Counted from the first letter of the stretch, positions 19,053-29,077 are shown. The stretch: 48,889 nucleotides of DNA from Amphibacillus jilinensis Y1 (GCF_000306965.1 NZ_JH976435.1:627225-676113), one strand, 5' to 3'. A program made the numbers and translations. Notes: generated from the letters alone by a model not told the origin.

Positions 19053-20948
19053 TTATCTTACCCTTTTTATGTGAGTAGGTAAAAGCGATTGCACTTGTTG
19101 AACAATATTAGTAACCTTTAAGCCTACTTCTTCAAGTAAATATTCTACATCACCATGTTCAATAAATTGATCGGGAATACCCATTCTTTTAATATTTATA
19201 TTCGAATAACCTAGTATCTCAGCAAACTCAAGAACTGAACTACCAAAGCCACCTACTAACATAGCTTCCTCAATAGTTAATATTGGTTTTCCTGATTTAA
19301 ACACATTCTTTAAATACAATTCATCCAAAGGTTTAATAAACCTTGCATTAACTAATTCAACCTTTATGCCATATTGGGCCAAATATCTTGTAGCTTCTTC
19401 AGCTAAAGCAATAGTTGGACCAAATGTCAAAATTACAACATCTTCTCCCTTAGATAAAATTTCCCATTCACCAATTGTTAACTGGTTACGATGTTGCTTC
19501 ACCTCAACACCTAAAGCATTACCTCGGGGATAACGTATCGCAACAGGACCTTGATGATAATGCATACTTGTTTCGATCATGTCACGACACTCGTTTTCAT
19601 CTTTAGGCATCATAATAATGATATTTGGCAATGAACGTAAAAAATTAATATCAAATACACCATGATGTGTCTCGCCGTCTGCACCGACTAAACCAGAACG
19701 ATCAATCCCAATAACTACGTTTAATTTCACACGGCATATATCATGGAGCACCTGATCATATGCACGTTGTAAAAAGGTTGAATATATCGCTAAAAAGGGT
19801 TTCATATTTTGAGATGCTAACCCTGCAGCCATCGTTGTTGCGTGTTGTTCGGCAATACCTACATCATAAAGTCTTTCTGGATATTTTTTTTGGAATCCTT
19901 CCAATTTTGATCCCAATATCATAGCAGGTGTAATAACAACTAAATTTTGATGAAAAGATGCTTGCCTCATTAATTCATCACTTACAACCTTACTCCAAGA
20001 CACCCCATTAGTTTTAGGTGTGATTTTTTCTCCAGATTCAATCTTGTATGGTCCTACTCCATGCCACTTGTCTTTTTCATCCGTTTCTGCTGGCAAATAG
20101 CCTTTACCCTTTTTCGTGATCACATGTAAAAGAACCGGCCCGTTTGTTTTCTTAGCAAAACCAATATGATCCTTAAGCGCTTTAATATCATGTCCATCCA
20201 CAGGACCAAAGTAAGTAAAGCCAAATTCCTCAAATAGCATGCCTGGGACCATAAAATATTTCATACTATCCTTTAAACGTTCTGTCGCATTGGCTAAGAC
20301 ACCACCTACTGCTGGAATTCGTTTTATTAACCATTCTAACTCTTGTTTAGCTTTATTATATTTAGCTGCACTACGCATGCGACCTAAGGCTTGGTGAAGT
20401 GCACCCACATTATTAGCAATAGACATTTCATTATCATTTAAAATAACGATCATATTCTTTTTCTCATGTCCAATATGGTTAAGTGCTTCAAAGGCCATAC
20501 CGCCAGTTAAAGCCCCATCTCCTATAACTGGAACAATATGATAGGATTGTCTTTTTAAATCTCTGGCAATCGCCATACCCATTGCGCCAGACAATGATGT
20601 AGAACTATGTCCCGTCTCCCATACATCATGTTCACTTTCATTTACCTTTGGAAAACCAGATAGCCCTTTATATTGTCTTAATGTTTTAAAGGCATCAGCG
20701 CGACCTGTTAGGATTTTGTGTACATAAGATTGATGTCCAACATCAAATAAAATCTTATCTTCCGGGCTTCTAAATTCACTATGTAAAGCCAAAGTTAACT
20801 CAACCACACCCAAATTCGGCCCTAAATGGCCACCTGTGACCGCCAATTGTTCAATTAAGAAGCGACGAATTTCAAAAGCCAATACTTCTAACTCATCTTC
20901 TGTTAATCCTTTTAGGAAAGAAGGATTTTTAATTTTCGTAAGGTCCAT
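19053..20948 (-). CDS. dxs: 1-deoxy-D-xylulose-5-phosphate synthase
   Basis: Condenses pyruvate and glyceraldehyde-3-phosphate, the entry step of the MEP isoprenoid pathway. The 631-residue length is typical. The thiamine-binding motif [15 protein letters not shown] is followed by the [17 protein letters not shown] region. The transketolase-like pyrimidine domain has [15 protein letters not shown] with the catalytic Glu, and a C-terminal transketolase domain closes the protein. It is preceded by oapA and OLE RNA and then ispA, coupling precursor and prenyl-chain synthesis in one cluster. Confidence 0.97.
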   Translation of the reverse strand: MDLTKIKNPSFLKGLTEDELEVLAFEIRRFLIEQLAVTGGHLGPNLGVVELTLALHSEFRSPEDKILFDVGHQSYVHKILTGRADAFKTLRQYKGLSGFPKVNESEHDVWETGHSSTSLSGAMGMAIARDLKRQSYHIVPVIGDGALTGGMAFEALNHIGHEKKNMIVILNDNEMSIANNVGALHQALGRMRSAAKYNKAKQELEWLIKRIPAVGGVLANATERLKDSMKYFMVPGMLFEEFGFTYFGPVDGHDIKALKDHIGFAKKTNGPVLLHVITKKGKGYLPAETDEKDKWHGVGPYKIESGEKITPKTNGVSWSKVVSDELMRQASFHQNLVVITPAMILGSKLEGFQKKYPERLYDVGIAEQHATTMAAGLASQNMKPFLAIYSTFLQRAYDQVLHDICRVKLNVVIGIDRSGLVGADGETHHGVFDINFLRSLPNIIIMMPKDENECRDMIETSMHYHQGPVAIRYPRGNALGVEVKQHRNQLTIGEWEILSKGEDVVILTFGPTIALAEEATRYLAQYGIKVELVNARFIKPLDELYLKNVFKSGKPILTIEEAMLVGGFGSSVLEFAEILGYSNINIKRMGIPDQFIEHGDVEYLLEEVGLKVTNIVQQVQSLLPTHIKRVR

Positions 20949-20981
20949 CTAGGAATCCTCCCCGATTCTTTCTTTCAAATA

Positions 20982-21566
20982 TTATTTTTTCTTTAATAAC
21001 TTTATTTTAAATTTACTGTCTAAAAATGCAAGCGTTTTACCAACTAAGATAATTATCGTTGTCGTGTAGTGAATGCCCAAAAATTTCCCAATCGCTTTAC
21101 CTCCGACTGTTAAGGCAGCAACGATACTTGTCATTATAACATTAATAGTTAGTTGTACGACAGAACCATCACTATGACCTAACACATTTGCTAATTGTAA
21201 GACCACAAGTGCTGAGGCTGTTCCACTAATAACACCTGAAATGTCACCAACCACATCGTTACAAAAGCTAGCAAAACGATCAGCATTCCGTACAACAAGA
21301 ACAGCTTCTTTTGCACCAAAAACACGTTCTGAAGCCATTGCATGAAAAGGTTTCTCAACCGCAGCAGTTGCCGCTACACCCAGTGTATCAAAAAACACAC
21401 CTAAAAATACAATAGTCAATACAATTATTATGCCAAGGCCCCATGCCACTCCACTTAGTATAGCAGATGAAATAACTGAAAAAATTGCCGCTAGCACAAA
21501 TGTGATAACGGCAATACTTAAACTAAACTTTATCGATTTATTTAATTGCGATCGACCTTTCGCCAT
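20982..21566 (-). CDS. oapA: OLE-associated protein OapA (membrane protein)
   Basis: Integral membrane partner that binds OLE RNA and places it at the membrane. From the ATG at 21566 (GAGGG eight bases upstream; a GTG at 21581 is less likely) the product is 194 residues. It has hydrophobic spans at about 12-34, 38-62, 115-130, 135-155 and 165-180, and basic ends. The conserved D-x3-D motif lies in NDVVGDISG at residues 104 and 108. The position between OLE RNA and dxs is the family's hallmark. In other species OapA and OLE help tolerance to alcohol, cold and Mg stress. Confidence 0.93.
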   Translation of the reverse strand: MAKGRSQLNKSIKFSLSIAVITFVLAAIFSVISSAILSGVAWGLGIIIVLTIVFLGVFFDTLGVAATAAVEKPFHAMASERVFGAKEAVLVVRNADRFASFCNDVVGDISGVISGTASALVVLQLANVLGHSDGSVVQLTINVIMTSIVAALTVGGKAIGKFLGIHYTTTIIILVGKTLAFLDSKFKIKLLKKK

Positions 21567-21599
21567 GTAACGTTCCCTCACATTTAATATGTAATTGGA

Positions 21600-22198
21600 A
21601 TGGTCACTTAAAAAGTAAAAACTACGGCTTAGGTCCAGTAGGTTTTCCCAGATGCATACCGAATGTTGCCATTCTGGCGGTTCCCCTTTAAATGCATCTT
21701 AGCTTCGTCACCGAAAGCTAGACTGGATTGCCACTCAGACCGTACTATAATCCCTTTTAAGTGTCCTGTTGAACAGTCTAGGAGATTTCCCCAACAATTC
21801 TTAACCACTTCCTAGCCTCTTTTGCAATTCTGATTTCATATAGACGAAACATCATATTTGGTGGCCTACCAAATACTTGCATAACTATAATCCCCTCAGT
21901 AATCACTCAAGGCAGGCTACGCTGTCAGTAGGATCCCCTTTTCACCTACTGTACAGGTTCATACCCCATTCCATCATAGTGCTTTGGCTAAAGAGCTACA
22001 ACAGAGATGGGCCTCCGCGGAAGTAGGGTCAACGCCCACATGCCTTTGTGGATCGCCCTACGACCTTAACTCCCAGCACCGACCCAAGGCTGGGCGCCTC
22101 AAGCCGACACAAGGAACTTCATCGATGTGCCCTTTGGCAGATTTTTAGGCCTGCCTTCAGAAGTGGAGAATCGACTAGAATACTGCACCATTCCTTAT
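21600..22198 (-). ncRNA. ole: OLE RNA (ornate, large, extremophilic)
   Basis: About 600 gene-free bases between ispA and oapA that are much more GC-rich and structured than the surroundings. This size and position, upstream of oapA within the nusB-folD-xseAB-ispA-OLE-oapA-dxs order, define OLE RNA. Visible hairpins include GTAGGGCGATCCACAAAGGC with GTTGACCCTAC, GCGCCCAGCC with GGTGCTGGG, GGTAGGCCACC and the arms TAGTCT/AGACTA-like blocks. OLE forms a membrane ribonucleoprotein with OapA, OapB and OapC. Ends are approximate: the 5' end is set by the promoter call, and the 3' end may run into the oapA message. Confidence 0.93.
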
Positions 22199-22204
22199 GT
22201 ATAT

Positions 22205-22233
22205 AGTATAACATATTTTATTGTTTATGACCA
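22205..22233 (-). promoter_or_regulatory. Candidate sigma-A promoter for OLE RNA/oapA
   Basis: Minus-strand TGGTCA (22228-22233, 4/6 to TTGACA) and TATACT (22205-22210, 5/6 to TATAAT) are separated by exactly 17 bases. A start about seven bases on would give an OLE transcript of the expected length. It lies just behind the ispA stop. Confidence 0.55.
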
Positions 22234-22261
22234 TTTGATCAAAGCTGTTTAAAACAGTGAC

Positions 22262-23146
22262 TTACTGATCTCGATAACTTAAGTAATCAATCAGCTCTGC
22301 AAGCATTGAACTTTGTATACCTACATCAACTAATATTTGTTTTGCAATATCAACTTTTTCTTGCTTCTCTTTTAAAGCACCTTCTAAACCATATATTTTC
22401 GGATAGGTGCTTTTTTCCTTTTCTAGATCGCTACCTATATTTTTACCAATTTTTTGTTGGTCACCACTTACATCAAGGATATCATCTTGAATCTGAAAAA
22501 TTAATCCCATCTGGTCGGCACAATCTTTAATCGCTTCTAGCTTTTCGGATGAAGCACCAGCCATATATGCTCCCATCTCCATTGCATAGATGAGCAATTG
22601 CCCAGTCTTCAAACGATGAATATTCTCTAATGCTTCTAATTCAATTTTTTTGTTCTCTGCATCAATATCTAAGATTTGACCAGCCACCATACCACTACCA
22701 CCAGCAGCTAAGCTCAATTTTTTACTAGCATAGACTTTTTCCTCTGGCGTTAAAGTTTCCGCCTCATTTATAACTTGAAAGCTTAATGTTAGTAGGGCAT
22801 CCCCTGCTAAAATAGCAGTTGATTCATCAAATTTAATATGATTGGTAGGTAATCCGCGCCTTAAATCATCGTTATCCATTGCTGGTAAATCATCATGGAT
22901 AAGAGAATAGGTATGAACCATTTCTAGCGCAGCTGCGATGGGAAGCACCTTACGCTTATCCCCCTGAAAAGCTTCACAACATGCTATCATTAATACTGGC
23001 CGCACTCTCTTCCCGCCAGCATTTATTGAATAAAGAATCGATTGTTTCAACCGTTCTGGAAGCGATTGTTTCATGATTATCTCTTGTAAAGTATCATTCA
23101 AAATTTGTCGGTTCACATCAACAAATTGACTTAATAATTCATTCAT
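22262..23146 (-). CDS. ispA: Farnesyl diphosphate synthase (polyprenyl synthetase)
   Basis: Chain-elongating prenyltransferase making farnesyl diphosphate for quinone and undecaprenyl pathways. From the ATG at 23146 (GAGGAG seven bases upstream) it has 294 residues; the longer reading frame to 23218 overlaps xseB and lacks a ribosome site. Both aspartate-rich motifs are present, DDLPAMDNDDLRRG and QIQDDILDV, as is the GGKRVRP substrate motif. The start overlaps the xseB stop by 8 bases, indicating translational coupling. Confidence 0.95.
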   Translation of the reverse strand: MNELLSQFVDVNRQILNDTLQEIIMKQSLPERLKQSILYSINAGGKRVRPVLMIACCEAFQGDKRKVLPIAAALEMVHTYSLIHDDLPAMDNDDLRRGLPTNHIKFDESTAILAGDALLTLSFQVINEAETLTPEEKVYASKKLSLAAGGSGMVAGQILDIDAENKKIELEALENIHRLKTGQLLIYAMEMGAYMAGASSEKLEAIKDCADQMGLIFQIQDDILDVSGDQQKIGKNIGSDLEKEKSTYPKIYGLEGALKEKQEKVDIAKQILVDVGIQSSMLAELIDYLSYRDQ

Positions 23147-23375
23147 CTTTTGACTCCTCAAATGCGATTGCCTTTGCTTCTCCGTTTTCATCCACAATAT
23201 GAGCAACTTGTTTCTCAACTTCAGCTAATTTATCATCACACCACTTAGATAATTTAACACCTTTTTGATAATAATCAATTGCTTCTTCAAGTGGGATATC
23301 AGCCTCTTCCAGTTTCTTTACGATGTTTTCTAATTCACTCATTACATCTTCAAAGCTTCTTTTTTCATCACTCAT
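23139..23375 (-). CDS. xseB: Exodeoxyribonuclease VII small subunit
   Basis: 78-residue helical protein that partners XseA in the single-strand-specific exonuclease VII. The family signature SFEDVMSELENIVKKLEEADIPLEEAIDYYQKG is clear. It overlaps xseA by 8 bases upstream and ispA by 8 bases downstream, so three genes are packed without gaps. The acidic C-terminal tail (FEESKDE) is usual for low-GC Gram-positives. Confidence 0.95.
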   Translation of the reverse strand: MSDEKRSFEDVMSELENIVKKLEEADIPLEEAIDYYQKGVKLSKWCDDKLAEVEKQVAHIVDENGEAKAIAFEESKDE

Positions 23376-24717
23376 TTTGATCCTCCTCTATCCCCCATAT
23401 TTGACAGTCTAAATTTCCATCTTGTAATTTAAAGGTAACTTGCTCGCCTGGAGCAACTTGCTTAACAGATTTAATTAAACCTCCAGATGATGAATAACCA
23501 ATTCCATAGCCCCTTTTCATGGTCTCAAGTGGACTAAGGACTTTCAACTTATCCAATTGTTTTTCGAATTGAACAACTTTATTTCTAAAGTGGGATTTAA
23601 AATTATTCTCTAGAGCATTGGTCAAATAATTTGCTTTTTGTTGGTTTAATTTTATTTGTTGTGTTGGATGTTTTGAATATAATCGAGACATAAGTTGCTG
23701 AAAATGAAATTGCTGTCTTGTTAAATATGATTTCATATTTCTATGGATGGATTCTATTAATCGATCAAGTTCCTGCTCTTTTTGAGAAAGGAGTTGCTTA
23801 GGATACTTAAATGCGTAACTCGATTGAATTTTATTTAGCTTTACTTCATTTCGATTGATCACTGCTCTTATTCCTCTATCCAGGCTTCGGCGATTACTTT
23901 CTATTTGGTTAACGATATCTTTCTTAGATGGCACAGCTAACTCAGCTGCTCCTGTTGGTGTAGCGGCCCGGAGATCCGCAATAAAATCAACAATCGTAAA
24001 ATCAGTTTCATGGCCGATACCAGAGATTATCGGAATGCGAGAGGCTGCGACAGCTCTTGCGACCATTTCTTCATTAAATGGCCAAAGTTCTTCAATAGAT
24101 CCTCCACCTCTAGCCAAAATCAAAGTATCTATCGTTTGATCATGATTGGCTTGCTCTAATTTTTTGACAAGATCAAATTTTGCTCCGTCACCTTGAACAA
24201 GTGCAGGGAATAACGTTACCTTTACTAGTGGAAACCGTCTCCTGATAGTCGTTAAAATATCCCGAATAGCCGCTCCTGTTTCAGAAGTAACAATACCTAA
24301 ATGTTGGGGAATGGTAGGGATGTTTTTTTTATTTTGTTGATCAAACAACCCTTCCTTTTCTAACTTATCTTTAAGTTGTTCAAACGCTAAATGTAATGCC
24401 CCTACTCCATCCGGTATCATCTCATGGACATAAAGTTGATATTGACCCTGAGGTTCGTATACATTTACCTGCCCTTTTACAATAACATCCATTCCATCTT
24501 CTGGCCTAAACTTTAAAAAACGATTATATCCAGCGAACATCACTGCAAGTATACGGGCATTGTCGTCCTTCAATGTAAAATACATATGACCACGACTGTG
24601 ATGTTTAAAGTTGGAAATCTCTGCTTTCAACCATATGGTTGATAAATGATCGTCTAACTCAAACTTGCGTTTTAGATAACGCGTTAGCGCTGTTACCGTA
24701 AGATATTTTTGATTCAT
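23368..24717 (-). CDS. xseA: Exodeoxyribonuclease VII large subunit
   Basis: Catalytic subunit of exonuclease VII, 449 residues. The N-terminal OB fold (about 5-100) precedes the nuclease domain with LARGGGSIEELWPFNEE and SGIGHETDFTIVDFIAD, both family hallmarks. A long coiled-coil region follows (about 265-390). It stands between folD (about 18 bases away) and xseB (8-base overlap). Confidence 0.96.
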   Translation of the reverse strand: MNQKYLTVTALTRYLKRKFELDDHLSTIWLKAEISNFKHHSRGHMYFTLKDDNARILAVMFAGYNRFLKFRPEDGMDVIVKGQVNVYEPQGQYQLYVHEMIPDGVGALHLAFEQLKDKLEKEGLFDQQNKKNIPTIPQHLGIVTSETGAAIRDILTTIRRRFPLVKVTLFPALVQGDGAKFDLVKKLEQANHDQTIDTLILARGGGSIEELWPFNEEMVARAVAASRIPIISGIGHETDFTIVDFIADLRAATPTGAAELAVPSKKDIVNQIESNRRSLDRGIRAVINRNEVKLNKIQSSYAFKYPKQLLSQKEQELDRLIESIHRNMKSYLTRQQFHFQQLMSRLYSKHPTQQIKLNQQKANYLTNALENNFKSHFRNKVVQFEKQLDKLKVLSPLETMKRGYGIGYSSSGGLIKSVKQVAPGEQVTFKLQDGNLDCQIWGIEEDQNE

Positions 24718-24735
24718 ATTCTATCATTCCTACAC

Positions 24736-25587
24736 TTATTTAGTTTGAGCAATTGCTGCTTTAATGGTATTTTTCATCAACATGGTTATTGTCATAGGAC
24801 CCACACCTTTTGGAACTGGTGTAAGATAAGCAGCCTTTTCTTTGACCTGTTCAAAATTCACATCACCTGTTAGGGAACCATCTTCTATTCGATTAACACC
24901 AACATCGATAACAGTTGCACCTTCCTTAATATGTTCACTTGTGATAAAACCGGCTTGTCCAACTGCTACAATTAAAATGTCTGCTGTCTTTGTATACAAT
25001 GACATATCTTTTGTTTTAGAGTGACAATAAGTAACCGTTGCGTGTTCATTCAGTAGTAATTGACCAACAGGTTTACCAACAATGTTACTACGCCCTACAA
25101 CGACAACATGCTTTCCAGCGATTTCTATATTTTTCGACTTTAACATGGTTAAGATTCCTAATGGTGTACACGGCAAGAAAGTGTCTTGATTTGTTAATAA
25201 TCTTCCAATACTTATTGGATGAAAGCCATCAACATCTTTATCCGGATTAATCGCCTCAATAATATGCTGTTCATTGATATGTTCAGGTAAAGGTAATTGA
25301 ACTAAGATACCATTAACACCTTTTGAGTGATTTAAATCGTTAATTAGTTTTAACAACTCCGTTTCACTCGTTGAACTTGGCAAAGTAATTAATTCTGAAT
25401 CAATACCAATAAAATCAGCCGCTTTTTGCTTCCCTGAAACGTAAGATTTAGATGCAGGATCATCCCCGATTAAAATAACAACGAGTTTAGGTACAACACC
25501 TTTATTTTTCAATTTCTTAACCTCTTGTTTCATATCTTCACGTAAAGATTGAGCAAGCTGGTCACCATAAATAATCTGTGCTGACAT
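24736..25587 (-). CDS. folD: Methylenetetrahydrofolate dehydrogenase / cyclohydrolase FolD
   Basis: Bifunctional folate enzyme interconverting 5,10-methylene- and 10-formyl-tetrahydrofolate. The 283-residue protein contains the catalytic Tyr-Lys pair region (SKSYVSGKQKA), GILVQLPLP, the NADP site VVGRSNIVGKP, and the C-terminal PVPKGVGPMTITML. All key motifs are intact. It lies in the nusB-folD-xseA segment conserved in Bacillus. Confidence 0.96.
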   Translation of the reverse strand: MSAQIIYGDQLAQSLREDMKQEVKKLKNKGVVPKLVVILIGDDPASKSYVSGKQKAADFIGIDSELITLPSSTSETELLKLINDLNHSKGVNGILVQLPLPEHINEQHIIEAINPDKDVDGFHPISIGRLLTNQDTFLPCTPLGILTMLKSKNIEIAGKHVVVVGRSNIVGKPVGQLLLNEHATVTYCHSKTKDMSLYTKTADILIVAVGQAGFITSEHIKEGATVIDVGVNRIEDGSLTGDVNFEQVKEKAAYLTPVPKGVGPMTITMLMKNTIKAAIAQTK

Positions 25588-25604
25588 TTTAACATCCCCC
25601 TTAT

Positions 25605-25988
25605 TTAGTCGTTACTCATTTTAGACAAAACGCCATTAATGAACTTACCGGACTTCTCGTCCCCATAAACATGAGCTAACTCCACTGCTTCATTAATAGC
25701 TACGCCTTTAGGTGTCTCTAGTTCATAAAACATTTCATATGTTGCCATCCGCAAAAGGGTTCTTTCCACGGTAGCTAGTCGATTAAAACTCCAGTTCTCT
25801 AAATGGTTTTCTATCTTTTCATCAAGTAATTTTTTAGTGCTTACTACACCACTAACTAATGTGTCAAGAAACTGATCGATACTTTGATCTTCCATTATCA
25901 ACGCCATTGCTTCTTGCACATCAAAATTTTCATTATCGATCGAAAAAAGTATTTGAAATGCCTTTTCTCTTGCAGTTCTTCGATTCAT
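25605..25988 (-). CDS. nusB: Transcription antitermination factor NusB
   Basis: RNA-binding factor that joins S10 (NusE) at boxA in rRNA antitermination. From the ATG at 25988 (AAGGAG seven bases upstream) it has 127 residues. The all-helical family signatures RRTAREKAFQILFSID and RTLLRMATYEM, with the C-terminal VAINEAVELAHVYGDEKSGKFINGVLS, are complete. It heads the folD-xse-ispA cluster. A repeat copy lies upstream. Confidence 0.95.
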   Translation of the reverse strand: MNRRTAREKAFQILFSIDNENFDVQEAMALIMEDQSIDQFLDTLVSGVVSTKKLLDEKIENHLENWSFNRLATVERTLLRMATYEMFYELETPKGVAINEAVELAHVYGDEKSGKFINGVLSKMSND

Positions 25989-26127
25989 ATCCATTCTCCT
26001 TATTCAGCTATACATACTACCATTATCCGTTCAATAAACACATCATTAAACTCAATACTATCATATCTAATTTACTTAAAAAAAGCTACATCGCATCCAC
26101 CCCAACTTCATCCATTAAGGTAAGAGA

Positions 26128-26225
26128 AAGAACGATCTCGTCCAGGCAGAAGCTATCGGAGGCTAATGTCTGATTCAGTCAACGACCAAGGTGTAGAACG
26201 AAAACGCCCAGTGATTTGAGTTTCA
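26128..26225 (+). repeat. Dispersed intergenic repeat, copy 2
   Basis: Contains GGCAGAAGCTATCGGAGG, CTAATGTCTGATTCA, CAACGACCAA, GAACGAAAACGCCCA and GTGATTTGAG, in the same order as in the other copies. The 3' hairpin is partly degraded here. It lies between the yqhY terminator and nusB. The rest of 25989-26350 has no gene. Confidence 0.7.
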
Positions 26226-26281
26226 TTTTTAAAAAGGCTTCGATCCTTTAATTAACCAGCGTTATTAACGTTCCCGTTCAT

Positions 26282-26313
26282 AAAAAAAAAGCTGACTTTT
26301 TAAAAAGCCAGCT
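26282..26313 (-). terminator. Terminator of the accB-accC-yqhY operon
   Basis: Minus-strand stem AGCTGGCTTTTT / AAAAAGTCAGCT followed by nine Ts, about 38 bases after the yqhY stop. Confidence 0.9.
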
Positions 26314-26350
26314 CATTGAAAGGACAACTGGAACCTACTTACTTCATCGT

Positions 26351-26746
26351 TTAATTAGGATTCTCTTGTTGGACATCCTTCTCCATTTGTACGCCTACAA
26401 CATGTACGTTTATTTCTTCAATGTCAAGTGCAGTCATTGTCTTTAAAGTCTGTCTAATATTATGCTGTATCTTTTGCGCCACTACTGGAATGGTTACACC
26501 ATAATCTAAAACAACAAACACATCGACTGCAACCCCGGTTTCAGTCAATTCAACTTTAATACCTTTACCGTGTGACTTAAGTCCAAAACGCTCTGCAACT
26601 CCAGTAGCAAAGTTGCCCCTCGTTGAGGAAACGCCTTTGATTTCAGTAGTTGCAATACCTGCTATAACTTCAATCACAACAGGCGCTATCTCTACGTTTC
26701 CTAAGCTTGAATCTTCACTTACATTTAAAATGGTTTGCTCACTCAC
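26351..26746 (-). CDS. yqhY: Asp23/Gls24 family protein YqhY
   Basis: 131-residue cytosolic protein of the Asp23/DUF322 family (IAPVVIEVIAGIATTEIKGV near the N-terminus, VDVFVVLDYGVTIPVVAQKIQ in the centre). In B. subtilis YqhY is linked to acetyl-CoA carboxylase: it sits with accBC and its loss is suppressed by acc mutations. The same neighbourhood is seen here, 42 bases after accC, and it ends the operon. Confidence 0.9.
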   Translation of the reverse strand: MSEQTILNVSEDSSLGNVEIAPVVIEVIAGIATTEIKGVSSTRGNFATGVAERFGLKSHGKGIKVELTETGVAVDVFVVLDYGVTIPVVAQKIQHNIRQTLKTMTALDIEEINVHVVGVQMEKDVQQENPN

Positions 26747-26788
26747 TTTAGATCCACCCCTTTAACGATAATCGAACGAATTGCTGCC

Positions 26789-28153
26789 CTAGTCTTTTGA
26801 ATGATTCTCCATAATTGGATGTAACTCAAGGAACTTTGTATTAAAATCACCTGATAAAAACACGTCATGCTCTAACACTTTTTTATGGAATGGAATCGTT
26901 GTAGAAATACCTTCAATAAAGAATTCACTTAACGCTCTTTTCATACGATCAATAGCTTCTTGCCGAGATTGACCATATGTAATTAATTTAGCTATCATCG
27001 AGTCATAGTATGGTGGTATTTTATACCCTGGATAAGCTGCAGAATCAACCCTAACACCTAACCCTCCAGGTGGTAAATAAAGATCAATTAATCCGGGGGT
27101 AGGCATAAAGTTTCGATTTGGATCTTCTGCATTAATACGACATTCAATAGCCCAACCATTAAATTCAACATCACTCTGCTTAATGGTCAATGGCTGGTGA
27201 CTAGCGACTTTAATTTGCTCTTTAATTAAATCAATCCCTGTTATCATTTCGGTGACAGGATGTTCTACTTGAATACGTGTATTCATTTCCATAAAATAAA
27301 ATTTTTGTTCTTTCTTATCGAAGATAAATTCAACCGTACCTGCCCCGGAATAGTTAACCGCTTTAGCAGCCTTTACCGCTGAAGCCCCCATTTGTTCACG
27401 AATGGTTTCATTAATGGCAGGAGAAGGGGTCTCTTCTATCAATTTTTGCAAGCGACGTTGGACAGAACAATCTCTCTCACCTAAGTGTATCACATTTCCA
27501 AAGTTATCTGCTAGTACTTGTATTTCTACATGGGAGAAATCTTCAATAAACTTTTCAATATATACACCTGGATTTCCGAAAGCTTTCTCAGCTTCTTGTT
27601 GCGTCACTTTAAGTGACTTTAACAAATCTTGCTTTTCTCTAACCACACGGATACCTTTACCACCACCACCTGCTGTAGCTTTTAAGATCACTGGGAAACC
27701 AATTGCTTCGGCTAATTGAATAGCTTGTTCCTCTGTTTCAATAATCCCTTCAGAACCAGGAACGATAGGAACATTTGCTTGTTTCATGGTATCACGAGCT
27801 ACATCTTTCGTCCCCATTTTTTGTATCGCATGGACGCTCGGACCAATAAATGTAATATTGCACTTCGCACAGATCTCAGCAAAATCGGCATTTTCTGATA
27901 AAAAGCCGTAGCCAGGATGTATGGCATCAACTTCAGTTAAATTAGCAATACTCATAATCGGGGTAAAATTCAAATAACTTTCTTGACTATTGGCAGGGCC
28001 AATACAGTAAGCCTCATCCGCTAATTGAACATGTAATGCATCTCGATCGGCTTCAGAATATATAGCTACTGTAAGAATACCCAGCTCTTTACATGCCCTA
28101 ATAATCCTCACAGCAATTTCACCACGATTTGCAATTAATATCTTTTTAATCAT
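26789..28153 (-). CDS. accC: Acetyl-CoA carboxylase, biotin carboxylase subunit
   Basis: ATP-grasp enzyme that carboxylates biotin on AccB, starting fatty-acid synthesis. The 454-residue protein has the N-terminal biotin carboxylase domain ([20 protein letters not shown]), the glycine-rich ATP loop [14 protein letters not shown], the metal/catalytic segment [16 protein letters not shown] and the C-terminal domain. It lies about 10 bases after accB and is followed by yqhY. Confidence 0.97.
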   Translation of the reverse strand: MIKKILIANRGEIAVRIIRACKELGILTVAIYSEADRDALHVQLADEAYCIGPANSQESYLNFTPIMSIANLTEVDAIHPGYGFLSENADFAEICAKCNITFIGPSVHAIQKMGTKDVARDTMKQANVPIVPGSEGIIETEEQAIQLAEAIGFPVILKATAGGGGKGIRVVREKQDLLKSLKVTQQEAEKAFGNPGVYIEKFIEDFSHVEIQVLADNFGNVIHLGERDCSVQRRLQKLIEETPSPAINETIREQMGASAVKAAKAVNYSGAGTVEFIFDKKEQKFYFMEMNTRIQVEHPVTEMITGIDLIKEQIKVASHQPLTIKQSDVEFNGWAIECRINAEDPNRNFMPTPGLIDLYLPPGGLGVRVDSAAYPGYKIPPYYDSMIAKLITYGQSRQEAIDRMKRALSEFFIEGISTTIPFHKKVLEHDVFLSGDFNTKFLELHPIMENHSKD

Positions 28154-28162
28154 AATAGCCTC

Positions 28163-28642
28163 CTATTTTTTCTTCACGCCAAATAAAGGCTGTCCATACT
28201 CAACAAGCTCACCATTTTCAGCTAATATCTCAACAATTTCCCCGTCTACTTCAGCTTCAATTTCATTGAATAATTTCATGGCTTCCACAATACAAACCAC
28301 TGTGTTCTTAGTAATTTGGTCACCCACTTCAACGAATGGACCACTCTCGGGCGAAGAGAACAAATAGAACGTTCCAACCATAGGAGAAGTGATTTGATAA
28401 TCATAAATGGGTGCAGATCCTCCCGTCACCTCAATTGAATCTTCATCAGCCTCTTGAAGGCTTGCTTCTGTACGAGGCGGCTCAACTTTTTGGGATTGAG
28501 CATAAGAAACAGGCTCAGTATAAGAAACGGGTTGATTTTTCTTTAACTTTATCTTTTCACCTTCGTATTCATAGACCATTTCATCTAATGATGACTCATC
28601 TAAACATTTTATTAAATCTTTAATTTCACTAATTTTCAACAA
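28163..28642 (-). CDS. accB: Acetyl-CoA carboxylase, biotin carboxyl carrier protein
   Basis: Carrier subunit biotinylated on Lys in [13 protein letters not shown] (about residue 122). The N-terminal helix region ([17 protein letters not shown]) matches Bacillus AccB, with a variable Pro/Glu-rich linker (about 45-85) and a C-terminal biotinyl domain. The start is taken as a TTG at 28642, eight bases after GAGGAG, because it gives the normal family N-terminus; an overlapping GTG at 28651 would sit inside the ribosome site. First gene of accB-accC-yqhY. Confidence 0.94.
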   Translation of the reverse strand: MLKISEIKDLIKCLDESSLDEMVYEYEGEKIKLKKNQPVSYTEPVSYAQSQKVEPPRTEASLQEADEDSIEVTGGSAPIYDYQITSPMVGTFYLFSSPESGPFVEVGDQITKNTVVCIVEAMKLFNEIEAEVDGEIVEILAENGELVEYGQPLFGVKKK

Positions 28643-28812
28643 TGTTACCACTCCTCATGACATAATAAATATCAAAAACAAAATATTAATAACAGGTACT
28701 AATGATTACTCTTAACATTTTATTAAAAGATGACTGAAACTTCAACTATTCTTTTTTGTTCAAGTTAACAAGCTTAAATGAATAAAAGGCTTATTAGAGC
28801 TCGTCCATTTAT

Positions 28813-28955
28813 TTATCCCGGATAACGGTCCACCTCAAAATAGAGTGTTGAGCTAATCTATTTAGATGGTTGATAACAGACGCTAATCTTCTGATTCACT
28901 AAGCAACCTATCAGTAGACACGAAAGAAAACGCACACTGATTGAGGGTTCGTTCG
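28813..28955 (+). repeat. Dispersed intergenic repeat, copy 3 (near full length)
   Basis: Starts TATCCCGGATAACGGTCC, then CACCTCAAAATAGA, GACGCTAATCTTCTGATTCA, the hairpin arms TATCAGT/ACTGATT, and ends GAGGGTTCGTTCG. It occupies the gap between spoIIIAH and accB (28643-29076), which holds no gene. Confidence 0.75.
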
Positions 28956-29036
28956 TTTTATGCGTGTTTAACCTTTCACTTTGCCAGCTATCGCTTTTAT
29001 TTAGATTATCCAAAAATAGTTTTATACATGCTAATA

Positions 29037-29077
29037 AATAAACAAAGCGCAATTGCTATAATTGCGCTTTGTTTATT
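29037..29077 (-). terminator. Terminator of the spoIIIA operon
   Basis: A 17-bp perfect stem, AATAAACAAAGCGCAAT with its complement, has a 7-base loop and overlaps the spoIIIAH stop codon. T-rich sequence follows. Confidence 0.88.

Noticed and set aside
28858-29052. 64-residue minus-strand open frame before accB
   Set aside because: It is made of repeat copy 3 plus the spoIIIA terminator, with no ribosome site or homologous look.
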